Part shown: positions 27,114 to 36,128 of the stretch, piece after piece
How the letters are laid out: every line of letters begins with the position of its first letter
Position numbering within the stretch: the first letter of the stretch is position 1
Assembly (NCBI RefSeq): GCF_030704305.1
Contig: NZ_CP131935.1
Location: 2,914,001-2,978,000 of the forward strand
DNA from: Massilia sp. R2A-15
GTDB taxonomy: Bacteria; Pseudomonadota; Gammaproteobacteria; Burkholderiales; Burkholderiaceae_D
DNA length: 64,000 nucleotides
Direction: 5' to 3'
Position numbers and translations under genes: made by a program
Notes under the pieces: generated by a model
Seen by the model: only the letters and a program-made list of their open reading frames with translations
The model's database searches: none
Told to the model about the DNA's origin: nothing

Positions 27114-27937
27114 CAGAACCCCAGATCGGCAAGAAGGTCGTCGACATTATCCTGGTCCAGCGCCATCGACGGCACGGACGGGCCGGACATCAGCGCCGGC
27201 TTGGCGGCGGCGAGCTTTTCGCGCACCGCCGGCGGCGCGTTGTCGCGCAGCAGCTGGGCGAGGTCGTGCTCGACGGTCTTGGTGATCGCGACCACTTTCT
27301 TGATCAGCTGGCCGGTGATGTCCTGGAAGTCCTGGGCCATCATGATGTCGAGCAGGCGGGCCTTTTCGGCGTCGGTCGCGGCGGTCACGGCCTGGGCGAA
27401 CTGGCGCGAGTCGCCGGCCAGCGCCTTGAACTGGTCGATCGACAGCTTGCCGTCGAACAGCTCGGCCCAGCGCGTTTCCATTTCCTTGGCCTGCTTCGCC
27501 AGCACGTCCTGCGCCGGCATGCCGTCGTCGAGGGTGTTGAGCACCTTGTTGGCGGCCTGCTCGGTCAGGGTGGCGACGTATTCCAGGCGGTCCTGGGCGT
27601 CGACGATCTGCGACGACGCTTCGGTCAGGGCCTTGTCGTAGCCCAGCTCGCGCAGCGAGTCGTGCAGCAGGCGCACGATGCCGCCGAGGCGCTCGAACAT
27701 CGGATTGTTGGCGCCGGCGGCGTCGGCCGGCGCGGCATCGGCCTCGCCAGCGACAGGCGCGGCGGCGGCGGGCTCGGGCGGACGCGCGGCGGCGACCTGA
27801 TCGAACAGTGCCTCCAGGTCGTCTTCCGCGGCCGCTGCCGGGACTGGCGCGGCGGCAGCCGGCGCTACCGGCGCGGCGTCGCGCTGCGCGGACACCTCGT
27901 CGAATAGTGCGTCGAAATCATCAGCGGCGTTGGTCAT
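27113..27937 (-). CDS. cheZ: CheY-P phosphatase CheZ
   Basis: Speeds dephosphorylation of CheY; 274 aa, longer than E. coli CheZ (214). The catalytic pair corresponds to Asp206 and Gln210 in AQDFQDITGQ. The C-terminus (DNVDDLLADLGF) is the CheY-binding helix. The extra length is an Ala/Pro-rich N-terminus holding two similar motifs, DDFDALFDEV (6-15) and DDLEALFDQV (39-48). GGAG stands a few bases before the ATG. The gene overlaps cheA by one base. Confidence 0.93.
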   Translation of the reverse strand: MTNAADDFDALFDEVSAQRDAAPVAPAAAAPVPAAAAEDDLEALFDQVAAARPPEPAAAAPVAGEADAAPADAAGANNPMFERLGGIVRLLHDSLRELGYDKALTEASSQIVDAQDRLEYVATLTEQAANKVLNTLDDGMPAQDVLAKQAKEMETRWAELFDGKLSIDQFKALAGDSRQFAQAVTAATDAEKARLLDIMMAQDFQDITGQLIKKVVAITKTVEHDLAQLLRDNAPPAVREKLAAAKPALMSGPSVPSMALDQDNVDDLLADLGF

Positions 27938-28090
27938 ACCTGCTTCTCCATAATTTGCTAATTTGCAATGATCTATTGCGGTGTCGGGGTGGGGCTGTGC
28001 GGGGTCCGGGCAAAGCGGAAGCGGAGCTCGATCCGCGTTGCCACGAGTTTAGCAGCGTAGTTGCCGTTGGTAAATCTCCCGGCGCAAGGC

Positions 28091-28104
28091 TTGATTGATT
28101 TCAA
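28091..28104. promoter_or_regulatory. FNR-like box
   Basis: TTGAT-TGAT-TTCAA fits the FNR/Anr consensus TTGAT-N4-ATCAA at 9 of 10 positions. It is 154 nt upstream of cheZ. Confidence 0.4.
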
Positions 28105-28227
28105 TGGGGGAACTTATCGCGATGCCAACCAAATCGCGTGATAGCAACACTTTTGAGCGAAGAAGTGTTGTATTTCGTCGCGCCGGCGGTACGCACGGGG
28201 CCGGCAGGAAGCGCCGAGAGTTCACTG

Positions 28228-28241
28228 TTGAGCAAGATCAA
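28228..28241. promoter_or_regulatory. FNR-like box before the universal stress gene
   Basis: TTGAG-CAAG-ATCAA fits TTGAT-N4-ATCAA at 9 of 10 positions and lies 73 nt before the stress-protein ATG. Spacing to the TACAAT hexamers is not the classic -41.5 layout, so activation is not assured. Confidence 0.45.
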
Positions 28242-28314
28242 TCGTGTGCGTTCTTACAATAGGCCAAACCCCAACTACAATACAAAATGACATCTCTTGT
28301 CGGAGGAGCACAGC

Positions 28315-28779
28315 ATGTACCGGAAAATTCTGATCACGACTGATGGTTCGGCGGTATCGAAGCACACCGCCTGCGCCGGGGTCAAATTCGCCCAGCAGAT
28401 GGGCGCCGAGGTGCTGGTGCTGTTCGTGGCGCCCGAGTACCAGTATCCGGTGTACGTGGAAATCATCCCGCCCTCCTACCCGATCGAGGAAGAATACGTC
28501 GAGACCATGGAGCGCACCGGCGCCGAGCACACCGCGCCGATCGAGGCCGAAGCGGCCAAGTGCGGCCTGGTGCACAACGCGATGACCGCGTTCGCCGACT
28601 CGGCGGCGCTGAAGATCGTCGAGGTGGCCGAGGAACGCGGCTGCGACCTGATCTTCATGGGCTCGCACGGACGCAGCGGCTGGGGTCAACTGTTGCTCGG
28701 AAGCGTCACCAACAAGGTGCTGTCGCATACCCAGAAGCCGGTGCTGGTGCACCGTCTTATCAAGGAACCGGGCGCGTAG
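28315..28779 (+). CDS. Universal stress protein (UspA family)
   Basis: A 154-residue single-domain Usp. The N-terminus MYRKILITTDGSAVS and the nucleotide motif GSHGRSGWGQLLLGSVTNKV (G-2x-G-9x-GS) indicate an ATP-binding type. GGAGGAG (28302-28308) with 6 nt spacing fixes this ATG. The FNR-like box upstream suggests control by oxygen, as known for Usp genes in other Proteobacteria; here this is inferred. Confidence 0.92.
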   Translation: MYRKILITTDGSAVSKHTACAGVKFAQQMGAEVLVLFVAPEYQYPVYVEIIPPSYPIEEEYVETMERTGAEHTAPIEAEAAKCGLVHNAMTAFADSAALKIVEVAEERGCDLIFMGSHGRSGWGQLLLGSVTNKVLSHTQKPVLVHRLIKEPGA

Positions 28780-28902
28780 TGCACGATCGCCGTTTCGTCA
28801 ACCTATCATTTACGGTATTGCGCCCGGACGCAGGATGGACGTACGCTTGGATGTACGCCAGGCCCGAAGCTGCGGCAACCCTCTTATCTATATGGCGACC
28901 TT

Positions 28903-29547
28903 ATGATCCGTATTGTCATTGCTGACGACCACACGATCATGCGCGAAGGACTCAAGCGCATCCTCGACGGCGCCGCCGACATCGATATCGTCGGCGAGGC
29001 CATCAATGGTTTCGAAGTGCTCGCGCACGTGCGCCAGGGCGGCTTCGACCTGCTGCTGCTCGACCTGTCGATGCCGGGGCGCAGCGGCGTCGACCTGATC
29101 CGCCAGATCAAGAGCGAATCGCCGAAGCTGGCAATGCTGATCCTGACCATGCACGAGGAAGAGCAGTATGCGGTGCGGGCGATCCGCGCCGGCGCCCAGG
29201 GCTACCTGACCAAGGAAAGCGCGGGCACCCAGCTGGTCGGCGCGATCCGCAAGGTGGCGTCGGGCCGGCCCTACATCAGCACCGAAGTGGCCGAACAACT
29301 GGCGTTGAATATCATGACGCCGAACGAGCAATTGCTGCACAAGCAACTGTCGGACCGGGAATTCGAAGTGTTTTCGCTGCTGGTGGGCGGCAAGTCGATC
29401 ACCGAAATTGCCAACAGCCTGCACCTGTCGGTGAAAACCGTAAGTACCCACAAGACGCGTATCATGCAGAAGATGGGAATGACGTCGCTGTCCGAAATGG
29501 TGCAGTACGCAGTCGCGCACCGCCTCTTGTCGCCTTTCAAAACCTGA
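28903..29547 (+). CDS. NarL/FixJ-type response regulator
   Basis: A 214-residue two-domain regulator. The receiver domain (about 3-120) has its phospho-acceptor at Asp54 (LLLLDLSMPG), the acidic pair ADD near the start and Lys in YLTKES. The LuxR-type HTH (about 145-205; LSDREFEVFSLLVGGKSITE) is C-terminal. No sensor kinase gene is adjacent. It lies between the stress-protein gene and the Crp/Fnr gene on the same strand. Confidence 0.92.
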   Translation: MIRIVIADDHTIMREGLKRILDGAADIDIVGEAINGFEVLAHVRQGGFDLLLLDLSMPGRSGVDLIRQIKSESPKLAMLILTMHEEEQYAVRAIRAGAQGYLTKESAGTQLVGAIRKVASGRPYISTEVAEQLALNIMTPNEQLLHKQLSDREFEVFSLLVGGKSITEIANSLHLSVKTVSTHKTRIMQKMGMTSLSEMVQYAVAHRLLSPFKT

Positions 29548-29942
29548 AACGGCCAAAAGATTTAGACCATGGCCTGGAGATTTCGTGCCATTCGTGTCGC
29601 GTAGTTGGTACCTAGCAGTTTCCTATTACCCCGATTGGCAATTCCGCCCATCCAGCTGTTTTCACTCTGGCGATTCGTTGCCGACGTAAGAGTTCTCCTA
29701 CACTCTCGCGCCCCTTCCTACCGTCAGATTCAGTGTTCGCTGATATCCATGCCGAACTCGTGTTGGCATACTGAATTCAGCGATCCGACTTGCTCGCGGT
29801 AATTTTCATTTACGTGAGTTTGGCCCAGCGCACTGTTCCATCACTGTTGAAGCACCGGTCCCGGCGGTTACTCGATCGATGTTCCCACTTGTGATCGCCT
29901 GCAGCCTGAAACTAAAAGTTCCTTCACATGGAGATGAGAATA
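29548..29942. other. 395-nt gap before the Crp/Fnr gene with a foldable segment
   Basis: No gene is supported. Within it, 29728-29783 can fold: TGCCGAAC (29750-29757) pairs with GTTGGCA (29762-29768) around a TCGT loop, enclosed either by ATTCAGT/ACTGAAT (29728-29734 with 29770-29776) or by TCGCTGA/TCAGCGA (29737-29743 with 29777-29783). It might be a structured leader or a small RNA; nothing matches a known family. Confidence 0.35.
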
Positions 29943-30806
29943 ATGTCCACGCAAACGTCAGAACCACGTTCCACTTCCTCGCCGAACATGCACTCGTCTC
30001 CGATGGAAGCTGGCCGCCAGCGACAAGGACGGCTGTGGTCAAACCTGAAAGAAGTCTGCGACTTGCTTCACATCACCGCCGCGGTGTCGGTCAACACCGA
30101 AGAATTGCTGTTCCAGCACGTCCAGTTCAAGACCGGCCAGCGCGTGCACACCATCGGCCAGGCCTTCGACACCTTGTACATCGTCAACTCCGGCTTCCTC
30201 AAGACGGTGCTGATCGACGAATTCGGCAACGAGCAGGTGCTCTCCTTCCCGATGAAGGGCGACATGCTGGGCGTGGACGGCATCCACACCCGCCACTACG
30301 CCTCGGAAGCGGTGGCGCTGTCGGACTGCGACCTGATCCTGCTGCCGTTCAAGAAGCTGACCGCGCTCGGGCGCGTGCACCAGGAACTGGAAAACGTGAT
30401 GTACGGCGTGATGAGCCGGGAACTGGTGCGCGAGCAGGCCATGATCGGCATGCTCGGCGCCCTGTCGGCCGAAGCGCGGGTGGCGCGCTTCCTGGTGTCG
30501 CTGGCCGACCGCTTCGCCGCGATGGGCTACTCGAGCAAACTGTTCAACCTGCGCATGACGCGCCACGAGATCGGCAGCTACCTGGGCCTGACGCTCGAAA
30601 CGGTCAGCCGCACGCTGTCGGCGTTCAACGAAATCGGCCTGATCACGGTGGACCAGCGCACCATCGGCATCAAGGACGCCGAGGCGCTCAAGACGCTGCG
30701 CCGGCTGCCGCCTTCGCGTTCGCGCACCAAGCAGGCCACCGCCGCCAAGCAGAAGGTCGAAGCCGACACGCCGGGCGACGACCAGGTCCTCGCCACGACG
30801 GCCTGA
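29943..30806 (+). CDS. Crp/Fnr family transcription regulator
   Basis: A 287-residue regulator with a cyclic-nucleotide-binding-like domain (about 50-155) and a C-terminal Crp-type HTH (about 185-240; LNLRMTRHEIGSYLGLTLET, then VSRTLSAF). Only two Cys are seen and the N-terminal Cys cluster of classical Fnr is missing, so it should not carry an Fnr-type [4Fe-4S] cluster. ATG 29943 has GGAG 9 nt upstream; ATG 29928 would add five residues. The C-terminal tail (about 250-287) is basic and low-complexity. A terminator follows. Confidence 0.9.
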   Translation: MSTQTSEPRSTSSPNMHSSPMEAGRQRQGRLWSNLKEVCDLLHITAAVSVNTEELLFQHVQFKTGQRVHTIGQAFDTLYIVNSGFLKTVLIDEFGNEQVLSFPMKGDMLGVDGIHTRHYASEAVALSDCDLILLPFKKLTALGRVHQELENVMYGVMSRELVREQAMIGMLGALSAEARVARFLVSLADRFAAMGYSSKLFNLRMTRHEIGSYLGLTLETVSRTLSAFNEIGLITVDQRTIGIKDAEALKTLRRLPPSRSRTKQATAAKQKVEADTPGDDQVLATTA

Positions 30807-30828
30807 CCGTCCCCCGAACCCCTTTTCA

Positions 30829-30850
30829 CCCGCCGCATGGCGGGTTTTTT
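30829..30850 (+). terminator. Rho-independent terminator after the Crp/Fnr gene
   Basis: CCCGCC-GCAT-GGCGGG followed by six T, 22 nt after the stop codon. It also separates this gene from the convergent phzF-like gene. Confidence 0.9.
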
Positions 30851-30860
30851 GTTTCTGCCG

Positions 30861-31739
30861 TCAGACCCGAAGGCTCCCCTCGATGCAGGTGACCGCCTTG
30901 CCGGCGACCCGGATGCGGCCGGGCGATACCGACAGCCGCACCACGCCGGCCCGGCCCACCACCACGCCCTCGGCGGCGATGAAGTCGCTGCCGAAATGGT
31001 GCACCTGGCCGCTGTCACGGATGAAGGCGCCGACCGCGCCATTGCCGCTGCCGCACACGGGATCTTCATCGATGCCGTGCGCCGGCACGAAGGCGCGCAC
31101 TTCGATGCGGGCGCAGTGGCCGGCCGGGTATTCACCGAACACCACGATGCCGGTGATGCCGATCCGCAGATCGTGCGCCTTCATGCGCGCCATATCGGGC
31201 TGCAGCGCCAGCACCGCTTCGGCCGACTCGAGCTGCACGGTCAGCCAGCGCGGACCGACATCGACGATCTTCGGCGGCGGCTCCCGTTCCAGCGAGGCGC
31301 CGAGGATCATCTCGAGCTCCCCGACATGGTCGGCCGACAGGGACGTGAACCTGGCGGCCGGCAGGTCGAAGGCAATCCAGCGCTCGCCGCCCGCCTCGGC
31401 CGACACTTCAAGCCTGACCAAGCCGGCCGCGCACTGCTGCACCAGCACGCCGTCTTTCGGCTGCACGGCGCCGGACTCGATCAGCGCATGCGCGGTGCCG
31501 ATGGTCGGATGGCCGGCGAACGGCAGTTCGGCGTTCGGGGTGAAGATGCGCAGCCGGTAGTCGGCGCCGGCCTCGGTGGCGGGCAGCACGAAGGTGGTCT
31601 CGGACAGGTTGGTCCAGTTGGCGATCCGCTGCATCTGGATGCCGGAGAGGCCCTCGCCTTCGAGCACCACGGCAACCGGATTGCCCATGAATCGGACGTT
31701 GGTGAAAACGTCCACCTGCTTGAATGAAAGGCTGCGCAT
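30861..31739 (-). CDS. PhzF family isomerase-like protein
   Basis: A 292-residue protein of the PhzF/diaminopimelate-epimerase-like fold. The conserved acidic residue is Glu47 (NLSETTF). FAGHPTIGTAHAL and DEDPVCGSGNGAVGAF are the two family signatures. Members act as isomerases on varied metabolites, and no phenazine genes are present, so the substrate is unknown. GAGGGA before the ATG serves as ribosome site. Confidence 0.9.
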   Translation of the reverse strand: MRSLSFKQVDVFTNVRFMGNPVAVVLEGEGLSGIQMQRIANWTNLSETTFVLPATEAGADYRLRIFTPNAELPFAGHPTIGTAHALIESGAVQPKDGVLVQQCAAGLVRLEVSAEAGGERWIAFDLPAARFTSLSADHVGELEMILGASLEREPPPKIVDVGPRWLTVQLESAEAVLALQPDMARMKAHDLRIGITGIVVFGEYPAGHCARIEVRAFVPAHGIDEDPVCGSGNGAVGAFIRDSGQVHHFGSDFIAAEGVVVGRAGVVRLSVSPGRIRVAGKAVTCIEGSLRV

Positions 31740-31774
31740 GGATCCCTCGAACGGTGAGCGATCCTCATTCTAAT

Positions 31775-31804
31775 GAAAAAAGCCGGCCCTTGCGGGACCG
31801 GCTT
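31775..31804 (-). terminator. Terminator after the glycine-zipper gene
   Basis: On the minus strand an imperfect GC-rich stem (AGCCGG...CCGGCT) is followed by six T. It lies between the stop at 31825 and the start of the phzF-like gene. Confidence 0.75.
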
Positions 31805-31824
31805 CGGGCGATCACTGACGAGGA

Positions 31825-32928
31825 TCAGTTGTCGCGCGTGAGCACGCCGTCGTTGACTTTCACCTTTTCGCCGACACGCAGGCCAGGATCGTTAGCGTAC
31901 TGCACGGTCTGGGTGCCGCCGTTGGCGAAGCGGATCACCACTTCGAAGTGACGGGTCTGGCGCGCATTGTTGCGCTCGATGTTGCGGCCGGCATAGGCGC
32001 CACCCAGTGCACCGGCCACTTCGGCCGCCGTACGGCCGCTGCCGCCGCCCACCTGGCTGCCCAGCAGGCCGCCGACCACTGCGCCGCCCAGCGTGCCGAT
32101 GTAGTTGCCTTCGCCGTTCACTTCGATCACGTTGATCGCCTCGACCGTTGCGCAGTTGGTGCAGTAGCGCACGACGCGGGCGTCCGACGTCAGCGGCGCC
32201 GCGCCGGCCATCAGCAGCGGCTTGTTCAGCGTTGCGGTCGCCACGCGGCCGTTCAGGCGCATGGTGGCGGTGACCGGGGTGGTCGGCATCAGGTGGTCGC
32301 CGCGGCGAATGACGTAGGAACCTTCATAGTCGCCCGGACGCACTTCCGGCATGAAGAACACGCCGCGTGTGCCCGAGATCGCCATCTCGACCTTGGCGCC
32401 CGGCGTGCCGTGCAGATGGAAGTTCAGCTCGTTGCCCGGACGCAGGTCCGATTCCGGCGCCACGTCGAAACGCTCGACGCGCGGCATGTCGGCCAGGTCG
32501 CCGCGACCCGGAACGTCATGGCGGCCATAACCACGCACCAGCGATTCGCTCAGCACGCCGGTGGTCACCTGATTGCCGACGCGCAGGTTGGCCGTCACCG
32601 CGCTGTTGGCGGCGATGCGGTCGCGGGTGCCGACCGTGTAGGTGCCTTCATACTGGCCCGGCGCGGTTTCGGTCAACTGCAGGCCGCGGCGGGCGCCGGC
32701 GATCTGCAGGTAGACGCGGCCGCCTGGCGTGCCGTAGACGTCGAAGTTCAGTTCTACGCCAGGCGTAATGCGGCGCACTTCGTCGACATTAAAGCCCCGG
32801 ATCACGGGCACGTAGGCCCGCTCGGAGGTGTTGTATTGCTGGGCCTGGGCAGGCGCTGCGGCGAGGGTCATGGAAAACAGTGGCAGCACTGACACCAGTC
32901 CGGCGATGAGTTTTTTTGACGTTTTGAT
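31825..32928 (-). CDS. Glycine-zipper envelope protein with duplicated N-terminal domain
   Basis: A secreted or outer-membrane protein of about 367 aa. Two similar domains of about 75 residues each (HGTPG/YGTPG, then PGQYEGTYTV / PGDYEGSYVI) are followed by a glycine zipper (IGTLGGAVVGGLLGSQVGGG) and a short C-terminal domain (RHFEVVIRFANGG). No ATG, GTG or TTG sits at the right place. The best start is ATC 32928, with AAGGAG 6 nt upstream, giving a good signal peptide that begins MKTSKKLIAGL; the first in-frame GTG (32895) would remove its basic part. Function unknown; SlyB-like proteins are the nearest idea. Confidence 0.75.
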   Translation of the reverse strand: MKTSKKLIAGLVSVLPLFSMTLAAAPAQAQQYNTSERAYVPVIRGFNVDEVRRITPGVELNFDVYGTPGGRVYLQIAGARRGLQLTETAPGQYEGTYTVGTRDRIAANSAVTANLRVGNQVTTGVLSESLVRGYGRHDVPGRGDLADMPRVERFDVAPESDLRPGNELNFHLHGTPGAKVEMAISGTRGVFFMPEVRPGDYEGSYVIRRGDHLMPTTPVTATMRLNGRVATATLNKPLLMAGAAPLTSDARVVRYCTNCATVEAINVIEVNGEGNYIGTLGGAVVGGLLGSQVGGGSGRTAAEVAGALGGAYAGRNIERNNARQTRHFEVVIRFANGGTQTVQYANDPGLRVGEKVKVNDGVLTRDN

Positions 32929-33018
32929 AATATTCTCCTTGGATGTTGGACTGCGGCGCTTAAGTATTTACAGCGAGTAAGGGTAAGGTACTCTCCAGCC
33001 CGCCTGCCCGTCCGTGCG

Positions 33019-33669
33019 CTACCGTACAAAGTGCACGGCTTCACCCGAACTGACGTAAATGGCGTCGCCGGGCGCCGGTGTAATCAGGAAGCCGCCCGTG
33101 AAGGCGCCGAACGAGGGCAGGATCATGCGCGATGGCCCCACCACGAAGCACGGCAGGCGCAGCGCGTCGAAGCGCGTGGCCAGCAGGTAGCTCGGGTGGA
33201 TGTGGCCGGCCAGCGCATAGCCGCCCGTTTCGATGTCCGGGTGATGGCAGAACGCGAACGGCCCGATCACGTGCGGCTCGTCGACCATCTCGATGGCCAG
33301 CGAGGCGGCCGGGTCGCCGGCGTGGCGGTCGTGGTTGCCGCGCACGAGCGTGAGCTTCAGTGCGGGATGGCGCAGGCGCCAGGCCAGCATCGCGGCTACG
33401 GTGGCGACAGCGTGCGCCGCGCGCGCGTGCAGGAAGTCGCCGAGGAACATGATGTGGGCGACCTCGTGCTCGATCATCAGCGCGTCGAGTTCCGCCAGGT
33501 TTTGGGTCGTGGTCCCGCGCGGCACCGGCACACCCTGCGCGCGGAACGAAGCCGCCTTGCCGAAGTGGATATCGGCGATCACCAGCATCTTCTCGCGCGG
33601 CCAGTACAGCGCCTTCTGCGCCAGCAGGAGCAGCGTCTCGCCGGCGACGATGACTTCGCGCGCGCTCAT
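33019..33669 (-). CDS. pdeM: PdeM phosphodiesterase/endonuclease of the ligase-helicase cluster
   Basis: A 216-residue calcineurin-type metallophosphoesterase. Metal-binding blocks are ADIHFGK, GDFLH, RGNHD and AGHIHPS. It belongs to the ligase-associated PdeM family. Its ATG overlaps the helicase stop (ATGA), so it is translated with it. It is the last gene of a four-gene repair operon. Confidence 0.9.
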   Translation of the reverse strand: MSAREVIVAGETLLLLAQKALYWPREKMLVIADIHFGKAASFRAQGVPVPRGTTTQNLAELDALMIEHEVAHIMFLGDFLHARAAHAVATVAAMLAWRLRHPALKLTLVRGNHDRHAGDPAASLAIEMVDEPHVIGPFAFCHHPDIETGGYALAGHIHPSYLLATRFDALRLPCFVVGPSRMILPSFGAFTGGFLITPAPGDAIYVSSGEAVHFVR

Positions 33670-36128
33670 GGCTGCGCCGCCTTTTCCAGCTCGCGCACCA
33701 TGCGCGCGACCCGGTCCGACAGCTTTTCGGTGGTGACCTTTTCGCGAAAGCGTTCGACCATCAGCGCAAAGCCGAACGGCGTGCCGCGTTTGACCTCGCG
33801 GTAGGCGATGGCGCGCGCATGCAGTTCGTCCAGGGTGTCGCGCAGGCGGGTCAGCTCCAGCTCCTGCTCCATCACCTCGCGCTGCGCCTGCGTCAGCAGC
33901 AGGTTGCCGGCGTCGTGCTTGCGAAACACCTCGAAGAACAGCGACGACGACGCCTGCAGCTGGCGCGCGCTTTTCGGCTGGCCCGGATAACCCTGGAACA
34001 CCAACCCGGCGATGCGCGCCACTTCGCGAAAGCGCTGCTGCGACAGCTGGGTCGCGTTCAGGCTTTCCAGCACGTCTTCGAGCAGGCGTTCGGTCGACAG
34101 CAGGCCGACCTGCGCGCCGGTGGCGCCGGCGAACAGGCCTTTCCAGTCGACCGGCTCGGCCGACAGCAGCTCGAAGCCGTAGTCGTTGATCGCGATCGAG
34201 AAGGTAATGGGCAGGATGCGTCCGACGCGCCAGGCCAGCAGCGAGGCCAGTCCCATGTGCACCGAGCGCCCGGCGAACGGATACATGAACAGATGATGGC
34301 CCTCGCGGCTCTTCATGGCTTCGATCACCAGCGTGTCGATGGTGGGCAGCGCCGACCAGCGCTGCTGGATCTCGATCAGCGGGCGCAGCGCCTCCATCTC
34401 GGGGCCAATGAACTGGCCCGCGGCGGCAAGGCGCAGCTGCTCGAGCGCGGCGTGCGCCAGCTCGGACGACAGCGGCATCTTGGCGCCCATCCAGCGCGAC
34501 ACCGCGCCGCGCTTGCCGGTGGCGCGCTTGACGAACGCGGTCATCTCGTGGAGACGGACGAATTCGAGGATCTTCCCGCCGAACAGGAAATGGTCGCCCG
34601 CCTTCAGGCGCCCGACGAAGGACTCCTCGACGCTGCCGATGCGCCCGCCGCTCATGTACTTCACCTGCACGCTCGAATCGGACATGATGGTGCCGATGCC
34701 CATCCGGTGGCGCCGCGCGATGGCCGTATCGGGCACGCGGTAGATGCCCTCCTCGTCCGGAAGCACGCGCCGGTATTCCGGATACACGCTCAGGCTCTGG
34801 CCGCCGCGCGCGACGAAATCGAGCGCCCACTGCCACTCTTCGTCCGTGATGTGGCGGTACGACCAGGCGGTGCGCACTTCGGCCAGCAAGTCCTCCGAGC
34901 GAAAGCCGCCGCCCAGCGCCACCGTCACCAGGTGCTGCACCAGCACGTCGAACGGCTTGTTGGGCACCAGCCGCGCCTCGATCCGGCGCGAGGCCACCGC
35001 CTCCTTCGCGCCGGCCGCCTCCAGCAGTTCCAGGCTGTTGGTCGGCACCAGCGTGACGCGCGAGACGCGTCCGGGCGCGTGCCCGCTGCGCCCGGCCCGC
35101 TGCAGCAGGCGCGCGATGCCCTTGGCGCTGCCGATCTGCAGCACCCGTTCGACCGGCAGGAAATCGACGCCCAGATCGAGGCTGGCGGTGCAGATCACCG
35201 CTTTCAGCTCGCCCTTCTTCAGGCCCAGCTCGACCCAGTCGCGCACTTCGCGGTCGAGCGAGCCGTGATGCAGCGCGATCAGGCCGGCCCAGTCGGGACG
35301 CGCCTCGAGGATGTTCTGGTACCACAGCTCGGACTGCGAACGCGTATTGGTAAACACCAGCGTCGCGTTGAACTGCTCGATCTCGTCGATCACCGGCTGC
35401 AGCATCTGGATGCCGAGGTGGCCGCCCCACGGAAAGCGAGACACGTTGGCCGGCACCAGCGCATCGACGACGATCTGCTTTTTCAGGTCGCCCTCGACCA
35501 GCACGCCCTGCCCTTCGCCGAGCAGCACGGCGCGCGCCTGGTCCAGGTTGCCCATCGTTGCCGACAGCGCCCACACCACCAGCTCCTGGTTCCAGTGGCG
35601 CAGGCGGGCCAGCGCCAGCTGCACCTGCACCCCGCGCTTGCTGCCCATCAGCTCATGCCACTCGTCGATGATGATCATGTCGAGGTTGGCGAACTGCTCC
35701 TTCGCCGCGGCGTGGGACAGCAGCAGCGACAGGCTTTCGGGCGTCGTGATCAGGGCGGTTGGCAGCTTGCGCGACTGGCGCGCGCGCTCGGCCGAACTGG
35801 TGTCGCCGGTGCGCGACCCGATGGTCCAGCCGGGGGCAAGCTGCGCCGCGGACTCCTCCAGGGCGCGTTGGGTGTCGGCGGCCAGCGCGCGCATCGGCGT
35901 GATCCACAGCACGCGCAGGCCGCTTTTCTTGCGGCCCTTCTCGGCCATCCCGCGCAGCAGCGCCGCGAACCACACGGCGTAGGTCTTGCCGGAGCCGGTG
36001 TTCGCGTGCAGCAGGCCCGATTGGCCGGCCACGGCGGCGCGCCACACCGCGCGCTGGAACGGGAATACCTTCCAGCCGCGCGCGGCGAACCAGCTGTCCA
36101 CGGCCTGCGCCGCCTGGCTCTTGCTCAT
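33666..36128 (-). CDS. Lhr-like DEXH helicase (ligase-associated)
   Basis: An 820-residue superfamily 2 helicase. Walker A is ANTGSGKT (42-49), the DEXH box is IIIDEWHEL, and [14 protein letters not shown] is motif VI. The C-terminal part matches Lhr-core winged-helix and scaffold regions. It is annotated in related genomes as the ligase-associated DNA damage response helicase. Start and stop overlap those of its neighbours by ATGA. Confidence 0.92.
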   Translation of the reverse strand: MSKSQAAQAVDSWFAARGWKVFPFQRAVWRAAVAGQSGLLHANTGSGKTYAVWFAALLRGMAEKGRKKSGLRVLWITPMRALAADTQRALEESAAQLAPGWTIGSRTGDTSSAERARQSRKLPTALITTPESLSLLLSHAAAKEQFANLDMIIIDEWHELMGSKRGVQVQLALARLRHWNQELVVWALSATMGNLDQARAVLLGEGQGVLVEGDLKKQIVVDALVPANVSRFPWGGHLGIQMLQPVIDEIEQFNATLVFTNTRSQSELWYQNILEARPDWAGLIALHHGSLDREVRDWVELGLKKGELKAVICTASLDLGVDFLPVERVLQIGSAKGIARLLQRAGRSGHAPGRVSRVTLVPTNSLELLEAAGAKEAVASRRIEARLVPNKPFDVLVQHLVTVALGGGFRSEDLLAEVRTAWSYRHITDEEWQWALDFVARGGQSLSVYPEYRRVLPDEEGIYRVPDTAIARRHRMGIGTIMSDSSVQVKYMSGGRIGSVEESFVGRLKAGDHFLFGGKILEFVRLHEMTAFVKRATGKRGAVSRWMGAKMPLSSELAHAALEQLRLAAAGQFIGPEMEALRPLIEIQQRWSALPTIDTLVIEAMKSREGHHLFMYPFAGRSVHMGLASLLAWRVGRILPITFSIAINDYGFELLSAEPVDWKGLFAGATGAQVGLLSTERLLEDVLESLNATQLSQQRFREVARIAGLVFQGYPGQPKSARQLQASSSLFFEVFRKHDAGNLLLTQAQREVMEQELELTRLRDTLDELHARAIAYREVKRGTPFGFALMVERFREKVTTEKLSDRVARMVRELEKAAQP

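Larger units (their letters stand above)
27938..28314. other. Divergent control region between cheZ and the stress-protein gene
   Basis: No coding region is supported. The stretch holds two FNR-like palindromes (28091-28104 and 28228-28241) and two TACAAT -10-like hexamers (28255-28260, 28276-28281) pointing towards the stress-protein gene. No clear promoter for cheZ could be fixed. Confidence 0.5.

Noticed and set aside
30861..31739. Phenazine synthesis gene phzF
   Set aside because: No other phz genes are nearby; the family is broad and the substrate cannot be told.
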